A stretch of 49,304 nt of DNA, from assembly GCA_964437445.1 (NCBI GenBank), contig CAYTGR010000036.1, forward strand, positions 1-49,304, given 5' to 3'. Position 1 is the stretch's first letter. The number at the start of each line of letters is the position of its first letter. The notes beneath the pieces are model-generated. The model saw only the letters and a list, made by a program, of their open reading frames with translations. It did no database searches and had not been told where the DNA came from. Of this stretch, positions 1-8,514 are shown one piece after another. The DNA comes from CAYTGR01 sp964437445 (GTDB lineage Bacteria > Chloroflexota > Anaerolineae > B4-G1 > SLSP01). The position numbers were made by a program, and so were the translations under genes.

Positions 1-2360
1 CTATTGAAGAGCCAACGGCCCCTGAACTGCCCGATTGGCTCAGTGGCCTGGAACCAACAACTCCCGCAGCCGAGGAACCGGCTGTCACCGAACTTCCCGC
101 TTGGCTCAGCGGTCCAGCGCCAGAAACAACCGAGGCCGAGGCCGCCAGCGCAGTCGCCCCCGGTCCGGCTTTAGAATTGCTTCCCGAATGGATCCGCCAG
201 TCCGCCGTCACTGTAGCGCCGGAGGAAGCGCCAGAACCGATGACGCTGCCGCACTGGCTCCAGGCCCAAGCTGCTCAAGTAACGCCGGAGGAGATGCCAC
301 AGCCGGTTGTGCTCCCGGAATGGCTGCGTGCCAGGGCGGCTCCCGCTGCGGAAGCAGTGACGGAGGCAATCCTGGAAGCACCGGCGGAAATGCCCGGGCA
401 AGCACCGCGCGCCGGCGGCGTTGAGGAAGCCCCGCCTCCCACCGCCGCCCCCGAGCTGCCCGATTGGCTCAAAGGATTGCCCCCGGAAACACCGTCTACG
501 GCCCCGGTCGCGCCGCTGCCGGCGGAACCCGAACTGCCTGATTGGCTCAAAGGGGCGGAACCGGCAGCGCCGGTTGAGCCTCCCCCCACAGTGGCCGCTG
601 CGCCCGCCGAGCCCGAGCTGCCCGCCTGGCTCAAAGAGATGATGCCCGAGACGCCGGCCACAGTCACGCCGCCAGCAACTGCCGCCGGCCCGGCCGAAGT
701 GCCAGCCTGGCTCCAGGAAGCAGGTCCCGCAGCGCCGGCCGCGGTGCAAGCGGCCCCCGCCGAACCCACAGCGGCGGGCGAATTACCTGAGTGGCTCACG
801 GCCCTGGTTACTGAGGGGACGGGCGAGCCCTCTCCGGCAGCCGAAGCGCCTGCTCCAGTGCCCACTGCCGGGATTCCCTCCTGGCTGACCGAACTGGAAA
901 GCGCCACTCCGCCTCCAGGGCAAAAAAGCGTCCCGGCCTTCGTTGACGAAGGACACGTCCCGGAGCCGCCGCTCTCACCGGAGCCGACTGAGCTGCCCAG
1001 CTGGTTACAGGAGCTGGGAACACCTACCCCGCCCCCTGCCGGTACACCGGCGGAACCGGCTTCCCCCCAGGCTGAACTGCCGCCAGCCGGCCCGGAGATC
1101 GCTCCGGCCGTGCTGCCGAGCTGGCTGCGCGAACTCACGCCGCCCCCTGGCAGCCTGCCCGCCATCCAGTTGCCGGCGGGCGAAGGGCCGGCCCCGGCAG
1201 AGGTACCGGAATGGGTGCGCGGCCTGAAACCCACCGAGGCTGCTGGCGTGACCCCGCCCTTCACGGAGCCGGTTACACCGCCGGAGACCGCTGGACTGGT
1301 CCGGGCCGAGATCCCCGGCTGGATCCAGGAAATGCGCCCGACCGAGACCACCGAAGCCGAAACCCCCATCCCCTTACTGGAGCGGGCCGCCCGCAAAGCG
1401 GTGGAGAGCGCAGGTCCGCTGGCCGGTCTGGTCGGTGTACTGCCATCGTCGGCCCTGATAGATATTCCGGCCGACTATCACCCTGCTCCCATACCGGCGA
1501 TCCCTGAAGCGGTGACGCAACATGCCCAATTGTGGCAACACCTGTTGGAACAGCCATACGGAACCCCCCGCTCCCTTGCCCGAGCCCGCCAACGGCCCGG
1601 CACGGGCGAAATGCTGCTGCGCCTGTTGGTCGCAGGGATACTCCTGGCCGTGGCCTTCCTGGCCCTCTCCACCGGGGCTTTCTCCGACTTGATCAAAGTC
1701 ACGCCCCCGCTGCAGGACGCGGCACCTTTGCAAGCCGCTATAGAGGCGCTACAACCGGGGGATACGGTAGTCGTCGCCGTTGAATTCGGCACCGCCGAAG
1801 CCGGTGAAATGAACCACGTCGCCACAGCCTTGTTGGCACACTTGCGTGATCGTCAGGTGCGGGTCATCGCTGCCAGCACGCTGCCCGAAGGGCCGGGATT
1901 GATACACTATCAGGCCTCCCGCTTGCAGACGCCGGACCTGATTCTGGATGAAGCGGGCTATCTGCCGGCTGCCGACAGTGGCGTGGCGCAATTCCTGGCC
2001 CGTGACGATGTGCAGCAGGCCAAGCTGGTGCTGGTGTTGGCGGCCCGCCCGGAGCGGTTGCGCTGGTGGCTGGAGCAAAACGCGGCCGCCCCCCGGTCAC
2101 TCCCGCTGGGAGTCGGGATGAACGCAGCCACCGGCCCGTTGATGATTCCCTATTTGAAAACTGCAGGCGTTCAGGGGTGGATTAGCGGCCTGGCCGGCGT
2201 GATGGCCTACAGCACGGAACGCGGCATTCCATTGGCCCAAGGTGAAACCGCAACCGGCCGGCTGCTCCAGGCGTTGACTCTGACCCAATGGGTTGCCGCC
2301 GGTCTGCTGCTGGTGGGAGCCCTTTACTATTTACCCAAACGTAAGAAGAGGACGGCGTAA
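1..2360 (+). CDS. Partial LPxWL-repeat membrane protein (5' end outside window)
   Basis: The frame is open from base 3, so the start codon lies upstream. The first ~445 visible residues are a Pro/Ala/Glu-rich, probably disordered region with about fifteen short motifs of the form (L/V/I)P-x-W-(L/I/V) followed by a short helix-like stretch, for example LPDWLKGL, LPSWLQEL and IPGWIQEM, spaced roughly 25-30 residues apart. A membrane segment follows (near bases 1612-1680, LLRLLVAGILLAVAFLAL), then a ~180-residue domain that looks globular (GDTVVVAVEFGTAEAGE), a second hydrophobic helix (VAAGLLLVGALYYL) and a basic KRKK tail. The repeats therefore lie on one side of the membrane and the small domain between two anchors on the other. 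I recognise no catalytic family. The repeats look like linear binding motifs, possibly for a multivalent partner. The next gene starts 1 base after the stop. Confidence 0.85.
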   Translation, partial: IEEPTAPELPDWLSGLEPTTPAAEEPAVTELPAWLSGPAPETTEAEAASAVAPGPALELLPEWIRQSAVTVAPEEAPEPMTLPHWLQAQAAQVTPEEMPQPVVLPEWLRARAAPAAEAVTEAILEAPAEMPGQAPRAGGVEEAPPPTAAPELPDWLKGLPPETPSTAPVAPLPAEPELPDWLKGAEPAAPVEPPPTVAAAPAEPELPAWLKEMMPETPATVTPPATAAGPAEVPAWLQEAGPAAPAAVQAAPAEPTAAGELPEWLTALVTEGTGEPSPAAEAPAPVPTAGIPSWLTELESATPPPGQKSVPAFVDEGHVPEPPLSPEPTELPSWLQELGTPTPPPAGTPAEPASPQAELPPAGPEIAPAVLPSWLRELTPPPGSLPAIQLPAGEGPAPAEVPEWVRGLKPTEAAGVTPPFTEPVTPPETAGLVRAEIPGWIQEMRPTETTEAETPIPLLERAARKAVESAGPLAGLVGVLPSSALIDIPADYHPAPIPAIPEAVTQHAQLWQHLLEQPYGTPRSLARARQRPGTGEMLLRLLVAGILLAVAFLALSTGAFSDLIKVTPPLQDAAPLQAAIEALQPGDTVVVAVEFGTAEAGEMNHVATALLAHLRDRQVRVIAASTLPEGPGLIHYQASRLQTPDLILDEAGYLPAADSGVAQFLARDDVQQAKLVLVLAARPERLRWWLEQNAAAPRSLPLGVGMNAATGPLMIPYLKTAGVQGWISGLAGVMAYSTERGIPLAQGETATGRLLQALTLTQWVAAGLLLVGALYYLPKRKKRTA

Positions 2361-2361
2361 C

Positions 2362-3030
2362 GTGGAGAACCAAGAGCTGATCGGCCTGGCTGTGGGAACA
2401 CTCATCACCCTGATGATTGGCTCCTATCTCCTGGGCGATAACCTCGTCTATCGGTGGGGGCTGGCCATCCTGGTAGGGTTGGGAGCAGGGTATGCCCTGG
2501 GGGTGACTCTGTTATTCGTGGCCCCCCTGATTTGGGAGGCCATCCAGAGCGCCGATCCCGTACTGCGGCTATTCTATGCCATCCCGCTGCTGCTGGGAGT
2601 GCTCTTATTGCTGAAGGGCTTTTCCACCCGCCTGGCCCCCCTCGGCAACATCACGATGGGCTTTTTGTTGGGCGTGGGGGCCGCCGTTGCCGTTTCAGGC
2701 GCACTGGTCGGCACCCTGATCCCGCAAATGTATCAGACCGGCGCTGCACTGAAATCCACCGCGCCCATCCCATTAGTAGAAGGGGGGATTATCCTGATAG
2801 GGACCATCACCTCGCTATTAGTCTTCTCTTCGTGGGCTCCCCGGCGCGCCGATGGCCAACCCCCGCGCTGGTTGACCTGGGTGCAACGCCTTGGACGGGG
2901 CTTCCTGGTGGTTACCCTGGCCGTCGCCTTCGCGGGGGCCATCACCTCGGCCTTGACGTTGCTGGTGGAACGGCTCTGGGACGTACTGACCCTGGTCATC
3001 CAGGTCTCCCAGCAATATTTCGGGGGTTAG
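2362..3030 (+). CDS. Multispan membrane protein of unknown function
   Basis: About 222 residues from a GTG at 2362, one base after the preceding stop; the frame is open further upstream but would then overlap the first gene. At least six hydrophobic segments are visible (LIGLAVGTLITLMIGSYLL, WGLAILVGLGAGYALGVTLL, LFYAIPLLLGVLLLL, ITMGFLLGVGAAVAVSGALV, a further one near LVEGGIILIGTITSLLVF and GFLVVTLAVAFAGAITSAL). No catalytic or transporter signature is recognisable. Tight packing with the LPxWL protein upstream and the MutL-family ATPase downstream (3 bases apart) suggests one operon, with this protein as the membrane subunit of whatever the neighbours form. It has no long soluble loops. 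Confidence 0.8.
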   Translation: MENQELIGLAVGTLITLMIGSYLLGDNLVYRWGLAILVGLGAGYALGVTLLFVAPLIWEAIQSADPVLRLFYAIPLLLGVLLLLKGFSTRLAPLGNITMGFLLGVGAAVAVSGALVGTLIPQMYQTGAALKSTAPIPLVEGGIILIGTITSLLVFSSWAPRRADGQPPRWLTWVQRLGRGFLVVTLAVAFAGAITSALTLLVERLWDVLTLVIQVSQQYFGG

Positions 3031-3033
3031 CCG

Positions 3034-4785
3034 ATGGCGGACGAACATACCATAGAATCCATCATGATCGCCGACTGCGGCACAGTCTCCACCAAAGTCC
3101 TGTTTCTGGAGCGGGTGGAGGACAGCTACCGCTTCGTCGCTCAGGCCGAGGCCCCGACCACGCTGCACGCTCCCTGGAACGACATCAGCACCGGCGTGGT
3201 TTACGCCATTGAAGAAATTGAGCGGATTACCGGCCGCACGCTGCTCTCAGGCGGCTTCCTCATCTCCCCCCAAAACGGGATGCAGGGGGTTGATGCGTTC
3301 GTCGTCACCCTCAGCGCGCCGGAGCCGCTCCACCTGCTGGTGGGCGGGCTGGTGCGCGAGATGAGTTTGGAGAGCGCGCGCCGCGCGGCCGCCGGCACTT
3401 ACACGCAAATTGATACGGTGCTCTCGCGCGAAGGCAACCTGCACTCCCCAGAGGAACAATGGGCGCGCCTGGTGCGCGATCAAGCCCCCGACGTGGTCCT
3501 CCTGGTGGGGGGCGTGGATGGCGGGGCCGCCCGGCCGGTCATGGAACTGGCCGACGCCATCGCACTGGGCCTTTCCATGCTGGAACAGGAGCGGCGTCCT
3601 GTCTTGCTTTATGCCGGCAACAGCACCCTGCGCCCGGCTCTCGTCAAACTGATTGGTGACATCACGCGCCTGGAAGTTGTGGACAATGTGCGCCCCTCCG
3701 CCGAAGAAGAGCATTTAGGTCCAACCGCCGCCGCTCTGGAGCGGCTTTACATGGAGACGCGGGTCAATCAAACGCCAGGGCTGGACACCCTGGCGGCCTG
3801 GAGCCGATTGCCCCTGCTTCCCACCGCCACCGCGTTTGGTCACACAGTGGAATATCTCTGGCACGCGACGAACCAGGCTGACCGGGGAGCTTTAGGAATA
3901 GACCTGGGGGCTGCCCATGTCACCGTCGCGGCCGTCTTTGAAGGCCGGCTCACCCTTTCGGTGCACGCCCAGGGGGCGGCCTACGGCCCGCTGGCCTGGG
4001 CCGAGGCCCAGGGATTGGACCCCTTGCTGCGCTGGATGCCGGAGGAGATAGAGCCGGCCGAGGTCTGGGCCTGGCTGTACGACCGCCAGCTGCGCCCCTG
4101 GACGATCCCCCACGAGAGCCGCGAATTCCTGCTGGAACAGGCCGCCCTCCGTGAGATGTTGCGCTACGCTCTGGCTCAGGCCCGGCCCGGCTGGGATCCC
4201 GGCAAGGCTCAATATCAGGCCGACGTCATGCCCTACCTGGACCCGATTCTCATTTCCGGGGGAGCGCTGGCCCGCCAACCCCGTCCCGGCCAGATTCTGT
4301 TGACCGTGTTAGATGGGCTGGAGCCGGTGGGCATCTCCACCATCTTGCTGGACCTCAACCGGGCAGCTGCGGCACTGGGGGCAGTCGCCACCGTTAAACC
4401 GCTGGCCGCGGCCGCGGCGCTGGAAGACGGGACGCTGATCCCCCTGGGCACGGTGATTTCCCCCTTGGGCAAAGGGTGGTCGGGCGAACAGATCCTGAAA
4501 ATGCGGATCACTTACGATGACAACACGACGCTGGATGTAGAAGCCCGCTACGGTGAGCTGGAGATCTGGCCCCTGCTGCCGGGCCAACGGGCCACTTTAG
4601 AGCTGCGCCCTTCGCGGCGCTTTGACGTGGGCCTCGGCGGGCCGGGGCGCGGTGGCAAAGTCCAGGCCTTAGGGGGATTGGTCGGTTTGGTCGTGGATGG
4701 GCGCGGGCGCCCGCTGGAGCTGCCAGAAAAAGCCGACCCGCGCCGGAAGCGCCTCCGCCGCTGGTTATGGGACGTGGGAGGTTGA
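3034..4785 (+). CDS. MutL-family (glutamate mutase MutL-like) actin-fold ATPase
   Basis: A 583-residue protein starting at ATG 3034, three bases after the previous stop. It resembles the MutL proteins encoded with clostridial glutamate mutase (not the mismatch repair MutL). The N terminus has an actin/ASKHA-like phosphate loop (IADCGTVSTKVLFLERV), then VLLVGGVDGGAARP, and a second nucleotide-binding element at LGIDLGAAHVTVA near residue 290. ISGGALA near residue 407 fits the adenosine-binding motif. The last ~130 residues are a Gly-rich beta domain. The family is thought to act as a reactivase or chaperone for B12-dependent mutases, but no glutamate mutase subunit lies in this window. In this operon it sits between membrane proteins and a KOW-containing protein, so its partner may differ. 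The family call is fairly sure; the substrate is unknown. Confidence 0.8.
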   Translation: MADEHTIESIMIADCGTVSTKVLFLERVEDSYRFVAQAEAPTTLHAPWNDISTGVVYAIEEIERITGRTLLSGGFLISPQNGMQGVDAFVVTLSAPEPLHLLVGGLVREMSLESARRAAAGTYTQIDTVLSREGNLHSPEEQWARLVRDQAPDVVLLVGGVDGGAARPVMELADAIALGLSMLEQERRPVLLYAGNSTLRPALVKLIGDITRLEVVDNVRPSAEEEHLGPTAAALERLYMETRVNQTPGLDTLAAWSRLPLLPTATAFGHTVEYLWHATNQADRGALGIDLGAAHVTVAAVFEGRLTLSVHAQGAAYGPLAWAEAQGLDPLLRWMPEEIEPAEVWAWLYDRQLRPWTIPHESREFLLEQAALREMLRYALAQARPGWDPGKAQYQADVMPYLDPILISGGALARQPRPGQILLTVLDGLEPVGISTILLDLNRAAAALGAVATVKPLAAAAALEDGTLIPLGTVISPLGKGWSGEQILKMRITYDDNTTLDVEARYGELEIWPLLPGQRATLELRPSRRFDVGLGGPGRGGKVQALGGLVGLVVDGRGRPLELPEKADPRRKRLRRWLWDVGG

Positions 4786-4786
4786 C

Positions 4787-5839
4787 ATGGATGCACCCTA
4801 CTACACTATAGTCAACCCGTTGACGCTGGTCCGGTTGCCCCGGCGGCTCCCGCATACCGGGGAGCTGCTGGTCAATATCGGCGATACCGTGGAGGCTACG
4901 CAGGCCGTCGCGCAATGCGTGGAGCCGCCCGCTTTTTGCATCATCAATGTGTCCCAAGAACTGGGGGTTCCTCCCAAGAAAGCCGCCGAGCACCTGAAAG
5001 TCAAAATAGGCAGTGAGGTCAAGGAAGGTCAAATCCTGGCCGCACGGGGCCTCTTGGGGGGCCGGACCTGCTATGCGCCGATGCACGGCATCATCACTGG
5101 CTTTGGCCGCGGCCGGCTGTTGTTAGAGGCCCCGCCCCATACCACCACCCTTAACGCGCTGATCCCTGGGACCGTAGTGGAGCTGTTCCCCGACTCAGGG
5201 GTGCTGATTGAAGCGGTGGGGGCTTTTATCCAGGGAATCTGGGGCAACGAACAGGAAAGCTATGGCGTCCTGCGTGGGATGGTCAAAAATCCGCGCCAAC
5301 CCCTCCGCGCGAAAAACCTGGACCCGGCCGTTCAAGGTACCATCATCGTGGGGGGGATCCAGTTGGACGAAGAAACGCTCAATCAGGCCAAGGCCATGCA
5401 AGTGCGGGGGATTCTGGTAGGCAGCATTCCCCCTGCCCTGCTGAGCAAAGTGCGCGCCCTGGAATTTCCGGTCATCGCGACCGAAGGCATCGGCGAAATC
5501 CCCATGTGTGATGCCATTTTCCAGCTGCTACGTTCATTGGACGGCCGGGAAATCGCCGTGAACGGCCACATGCACTCGCGCTGGGGGCCGGAGCGACCCT
5601 ATGCCCTGGTGCCCATGCCCGCAGCCAATGCCAGTCCGGTGGCCCCGGAACAACCACTCAAGCCGGGGAGCCGGGTACGTGCCCTGCGTGCGCCTTATCG
5701 GGGGCTCTCGGGTGAGGTCGTTGCTATCCAGCCCGGCCTCACCATGTTGGAGACGGGGGCCCGCCTGCCAGGGGCGCAGGTTGATTTCAACGGCGAAACG
5801 GCGTTCATCCCTTATGCTAACCTGGAACGGTTGTTGTAG
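4787..5839 (+). CDS. Conserved protein with barrel-like N-terminus and C-terminal KOW motif
   Basis: About 350 residues. The ATG at 4787 follows the MutL-family stop (4783-4785) by one base, so the genes are probably co-translated; longer in-frame starts overlap MutL. The N-terminal ~130 residues have the look of repeated beta-barrel or lipoyl-like elements (TGELLVNIGDTVEATQAVAQ, KIGSEVKEGQILAARGL, CYAPMHGIITGFGRGRLLLE). The centre has alternating strands and helices (GTIIVGGIQLDEETLNQAKA, VRGILVGSIPPALL). The C terminus (KPGSRVRALRAPYRGLSGEV) matches a KOW motif as found in NusG and ribosomal proteins. I know no experimentally assigned function. The fixed neighbour relation with the MutL-like ATPase makes a joint complex likely. 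Confidence 0.75.
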   Translation: MDAPYYTIVNPLTLVRLPRRLPHTGELLVNIGDTVEATQAVAQCVEPPAFCIINVSQELGVPPKKAAEHLKVKIGSEVKEGQILAARGLLGGRTCYAPMHGIITGFGRGRLLLEAPPHTTTLNALIPGTVVELFPDSGVLIEAVGAFIQGIWGNEQESYGVLRGMVKNPRQPLRAKNLDPAVQGTIIVGGIQLDEETLNQAKAMQVRGILVGSIPPALLSKVRALEFPVIATEGIGEIPMCDAIFQLLRSLDGREIAVNGHMHSRWGPERPYALVPMPAANASPVAPEQPLKPGSRVRALRAPYRGLSGEVVAIQPGLTMLETGARLPGAQVDFNGETAFIPYANLERLL

Positions 5840-5850
5840 CATTCAACGGA

Positions 5851-5878
5851 TTGTGCTATCATAGACTTATGGTATAGT
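5851..5878 (+). promoter_or_regulatory. Probable sigma70-type promoter
   Basis: TTGTGC at 5851-5856 and TATAGT at 5873-5878, 16 bases apart, lie in the intergenic region ahead of the P/T-rich anchored protein. Its ATG at 5954 has a strong GGAGG Shine-Dalgarno sequence. The -35 is weak. Confidence 0.5.
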
Positions 5879-5953
5879 GTTATCAAGAGATTGGGGTAGC
5901 GACACCTTCCCAAAATCTATTGCAAACTTGGACTTTTTCTGAAGGAGGAAGCC

Positions 5954-6622
5954 ATGGCGGACGACGATCTGCGCGATGTCCTGGGCGAGGAATATGCCGA
6001 TCTGAGCGAGGGAGCCGAGGGCAGTGAGGAACAACCTAAAAGTGGCGAGGGCTCTAACCGCACTTTTATCATCGCAGTTGCCATCCTGGCAGGCCTGCTC
6101 TTCTGTGTGGCGGCGGCGTTTGTCATCGTGCAGTTGATCGTCAAGCCGGCCATGCAGGCCAATCAGGTCGGACAGCAAGCCGCTCTGGAAATGACGGCTA
6201 CCAGCCAGGCGATTGAAGTCGCCATGATGAATGGGACCGCCACTGCGGAAGCGCTGCCGACCGAGCCGCCGACCGAAGAACCGACCGCCACCTTGCCGCC
6301 CCCGACACCGACCGCCACCCCGGTCCTTGGCCCGACCAACACCCCTACCCCCTCTCCCACGGTGGCCGCCCAGGAAACTCCTGCCAAGACCGCGCCCGGC
6401 GTGGTGGCCCAGGCCGGCACGCCCACGACCAGCCCCCGCCGCACGCCCACCCCGACCGCTACGCCGCGCAACACACCCAAACCCGGCGCGACGCCCAAAC
6501 CTACGGGCAACGCCAGCGGGCAACAACCGCCGCAAACCGGTTTAGGCGAAGTCCTGCTGGTGGTGGCCGCCGGGTTGCTGTTGGGGATCATCTTCCTGGC
6601 ACGCCGCTTGCGCAAAGCCTGA
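5954..6622 (+). CDS. Pro/Thr-rich surface protein with N-terminal anchor and LPXTG-like C-terminus
   Basis: 222 residues with a strong AAGGAGG ribosome binding site before ATG 5954. An acidic cytoplasmic head of ~35 residues (MADDDLRDVLGEEYADL) precedes one transmembrane helix (FIIAVAILAGLLFCVAAAFV). Then comes a ~110-residue Thr/Pro/Ala spacer with repeated TPT, PTAT and PKP units, typical of wall- or S-layer-spanning linkers. The protein ends in PPQTG, a hydrophobic helix (EVLLVVAAGLLLGIIFLA) and RRLRKA. That last part has the three-part layout of an LPXTG sorting signal, but with Pro in place of the first Leu. With two hydrophobic ends it may simply be a double-anchored protein. No sortase gene is in the window. 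Confidence 0.8.
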   Translation: MADDDLRDVLGEEYADLSEGAEGSEEQPKSGEGSNRTFIIAVAILAGLLFCVAAAFVIVQLIVKPAMQANQVGQQAALEMTATSQAIEVAMMNGTATAEALPTEPPTEEPTATLPPPTPTATPVLGPTNTPTPSPTVAAQETPAKTAPGVVAQAGTPTTSPRRTPTPTATPRNTPKPGATPKPTGNASGQQPPQTGLGEVLLVVAAGLLLGIIFLARRLRKA

Positions 6623-6643
6623 GTCCAGCGATTCAATCTTGAG

Positions 6644-6678
6644 AGGCGGGGCCGGGGAGCGATCCCTCAGCCCCGCCT
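6644..6678 (+). terminator. Terminator-like hairpin
   Basis: AGGCGGGGC (6644-6652) pairs with GCCCCGCCT (6670-6678) and is followed by TTTCC. The loop can form a further GGGA/TCCC helix. It lies directly after the P/T-rich protein and before the DUF59 gene. The short T tract leaves open that it attenuates rather than ends transcription. Confidence 0.55.
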
Positions 6679-6698
6679 TTCCGATAGGAGTGACAACT

Positions 6699-7004
6699 AT
6701 GCCCATGCAACCCACCTTGCGAGAAAGCATTTTGATGCGACTGGTGGAGGTGATTGACCCGGAAACGGGCCTGGACGTGCTGCGGATGCGGTTGGTGGAA
6801 AACCTGGAAGTGGACGAGACGTTGGGCCTGGTGCGTTACTGTTTCCGGCCCTCCTCGCCGCTCTGCCCGCTGGCGTTGGCGCTGGCGACGGCGATCAAAG
6901 AGGCCATCGCAGCAGTGCCGGGAGTCCGCCAACAGGAGATCCAGGTCGCCGGCTATGCCAAGTGTGACGAGCTGATGGCGTTGATCAACGCGCCTACCTC
7001 TTGA
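6699..7004 (+). CDS. MIP18/DUF59-family iron-sulfur assembly protein
   Basis: 101 residues from ATG 6699, chosen because AGGAG lies 8 bases upstream; the frame is open a little further but without a ribosome binding site. The sequence has the DUF59/MIP18 pattern: an early LRESILMRLVEVIDPETGLD segment, a central beta-strand LGLVRYCFRPSSPLCPL, and a late helix with the VRQQEIQV strand. The SPLCP cysteine corresponds to the conserved family cysteine. Family members (SufT, PaaD, the N-terminal part of ApbC) act in Fe-S cluster maturation. This fits the SmsC/SmsB pair at the other end of the window, although the two are 40 kb apart. Confidence 0.82.
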   Translation: MPMQPTLRESILMRLVEVIDPETGLDVLRMRLVENLEVDETLGLVRYCFRPSSPLCPLALALATAIKEAIAAVPGVRQQEIQVAGYAKCDELMALINAPTS

Positions 7005-7029
7005 CCAATCCCTGAACCGGGAGTAGAAT
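7001..7029 (+). promoter_or_regulatory. Promoter of the FmdB-type gene
   Basis: TTGACC at 7001-7006 and TAGAAT at 7024-7029, 17 bases apart, overlap the end of the DUF59 gene and lie 33 bases before the FmdB-type start codon. Confidence 0.6.
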
Positions 7030-7061
7030 AAGCGGTAGCCCTATAGTGTAGGAGTGAAACG

Positions 7062-7292
7062 ATGCCCATTTACGAATATATTTGCCAGGATTGCCATACC
7101 CGGTTTGAAGCGCGGCGGGCGATGAGCGACGCCGACAGGCCAATCGCTTGTCCTAAATGTGGTGCCGCTAACCCGCGGCGGGCCATTTCACGCTTCTTCG
7201 CCAGCGTCAGCGGTGAAGGGGCAGTGGCCGGCAGCGGATCTTCGTGCAGCACGTGCAGCTCTTCCTCGTGCACTTCTTGTGGCAAGAACTAA
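7062..7292 (+). CDS. FmdB-family zinc-ribbon regulatory protein
   Basis: 76 residues, ATG at 7062 preceded by AGGAG. It begins MPIYEYICQDCHTRFE with CxxC at residues 8-11, then CPKCG at ~33-36, the classic FmdB zinc ribbon. The tail is a Gly/Ser/Cys run (SSCSTCSSSSCTSCGKN) common in this family and able to bind further metal. The original FmdB was proposed to regulate a formamidase/amidase operon, but most members have no assigned role. A strong bidirectional terminator follows. Confidence 0.88.
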   Translation: MPIYEYICQDCHTRFEARRAMSDADRPIACPKCGAANPRRAISRFFASVSGEGAVAGSGSSCSTCSSSSCTSCGKN

Positions 7293-7320
7293 ACACCAGC
7301 CGTTGCGCCCTTAACCCATA

Positions 7321-7348
7321 GCCGCCGTCCTGATCACAGGACGGCGGC
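7321..7348. terminator. Bidirectional intrinsic terminator between convergent genes
   Basis: GCCGCCGTCCTG (7321-7332) pairs perfectly with CAGGACGGCGGC (7337-7348) around an ATCA loop, a 12-bp stem between the FmdB-type gene (+) and the GNAT-like gene (-). T-rich bases follow on the plus side (TGTTTAG) within a few bases. Confidence 0.8.
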
Positions 7349-7376
7349 GCTGTTTAGACTTCCCAAATTGTGGCAA

Positions 7377-8510
7377 CTACAGCCGGCGCCGGTAAACCCG
7401 GTGCCTTTTATACCACTGGACCCCTAACGCCTCCGCTTCTCCCAGGCTTTTGAAGTTGGTCTCCGCGGCCTGCGCCAAATCAGCCTCATCAAAGTTGAAT
7501 TGCTCCATGATGCTCTGGTATAACTCAGTATAGAGCACCGCCATCGCTCCCAGACCCTGGTACTGGGGCAACAGTCCCATCCCGTTGATAGTGAGCCGAC
7601 GGGTGTGCTTGAACTCCCGTTGTAAATCCAGCCAGCCCAACGGCCACAGCCAGCCCTTGGTCCGTTGGATGGCGGCGGAAAGATCAGGGTAAGCCAGGAC
7701 AAACCCGGCCACATCGTCGCCCTTCATCACAAGCTTGATCAAACGTGGATCGGCAATCGCCAGCAACCGCTGAGCGACCAGCGCCAGCTCCGCCTCATCC
7801 ACCGGATAATAGCCCCACACGTCGGTAAACGCCTCGTTGTAAATGCGGCTGACGTTGGGGATCGCCTGCCGCAGTTCCTCTTTGCTGGCAAACGAACGGA
7901 TCCAGAAACCGCGTTTGGCCTTGACCTTGGCCGCCACATCAAAGAAACGCGGGGGCAGCTCGTAGCCCCGACGCAGGTAACCAGAAAGATAGTCCACTTC
8001 TTTCTCAAATCCGAATTGTTCCAGGAACGACACGTAATAGGGAGGGTTGTAAGGAATGCCCGGTGCCGGCCGGTGCTCAAACCCTTCTACCAACAGCCCG
8101 ACCCCATCGGCGCGCACCAGACCACGTGGCCCCATCAGGCATTCCAGCCCCTGCTGGTGGGCCCAATCAGCCGCCGCATAGAACAAGGTATAGGCCACGC
8201 TGGCGTCTTCCACGCAATCAAAGTAGTAGAAAAAAGCGGCCTTGCGCCCGGTATATTCGGTGTAGCGGCGGTTATGGCTGACCGCAATCCGGCCCAGCGT
8301 TTTGCCCTTGCTTTCCACCACAAAAAAGTCGGCGGTGGAATGGCGGTAAAACGGATGGTGCTCACGATCCAACACTGCCATCGCGTCAGATTGCAAAGGT
8401 GGAACCCACTGAGGATAGTGGCGGTACACCTCAAAGGGAAAACGGACGAACTGGCGAACGTCCGCTAAACGTGCGGTATCCAGCTTACGAATTTGCACAT
8501 GCGCCTCCAC
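7377..8510 (-). CDS. GNAT-like N-acetyltransferase family protein
   Basis: 377 residues. The C-terminal half has acetyl-CoA-binding features: RRLTINGMGLLPQYQGLGAM, where QYQGLGA matches the GNAT Q/R-x-x-G-x-G/A pyrophosphate loop, followed by a helix and a conserved AAETNF segment. The N-terminal half is a second GNAT-like region (FFVVESKGKTLGRIAVSHNR), so the protein looks like a tandem-GNAT member of the large group of ~370-residue proteins found in Chloroflexota and other phyla, whose substrate is unknown. It ends at the bidirectional terminator and starts only 20 bases from the DegV gene. The initiating MEAHVQIRKL is the first ATG in frame. Confidence 0.75.
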   Translation of the reverse strand: MEAHVQIRKLDTARLADVRQFVRFPFEVYRHYPQWVPPLQSDAMAVLDREHHPFYRHSTADFFVVESKGKTLGRIAVSHNRRYTEYTGRKAAFFYYFDCVEDASVAYTLFYAAADWAHQQGLECLMGPRGLVRADGVGLLVEGFEHRPAPGIPYNPPYYVSFLEQFGFEKEVDYLSGYLRRGYELPPRFFDVAAKVKAKRGFWIRSFASKEELRQAIPNVSRIYNEAFTDVWGYYPVDEAELALVAQRLLAIADPRLIKLVMKGDDVAGFVLAYPDLSAAIQRTKGWLWPLGWLDLQREFKHTRRLTINGMGLLPQYQGLGAMAVLYTELYQSIMEQFNFDEADLAQAAETNFKSLGEAEALGVQWYKRHRVYRRRL

Positions 8511-8514
8511 TCAG

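Noticed and set aside
275..1396. Long antisense open frame opposite the LPxWL gene
   Set aside because: High GC and repetitive codons leave few stops; the product is Ser/Gly/Ala repeats mirroring the plus-strand motifs, with no start signal.
3034..4785. DNA mismatch repair MutL
   Set aside because: No GHKL ATPase motifs; the fold is actin-like as in glutamate-mutase MutL.
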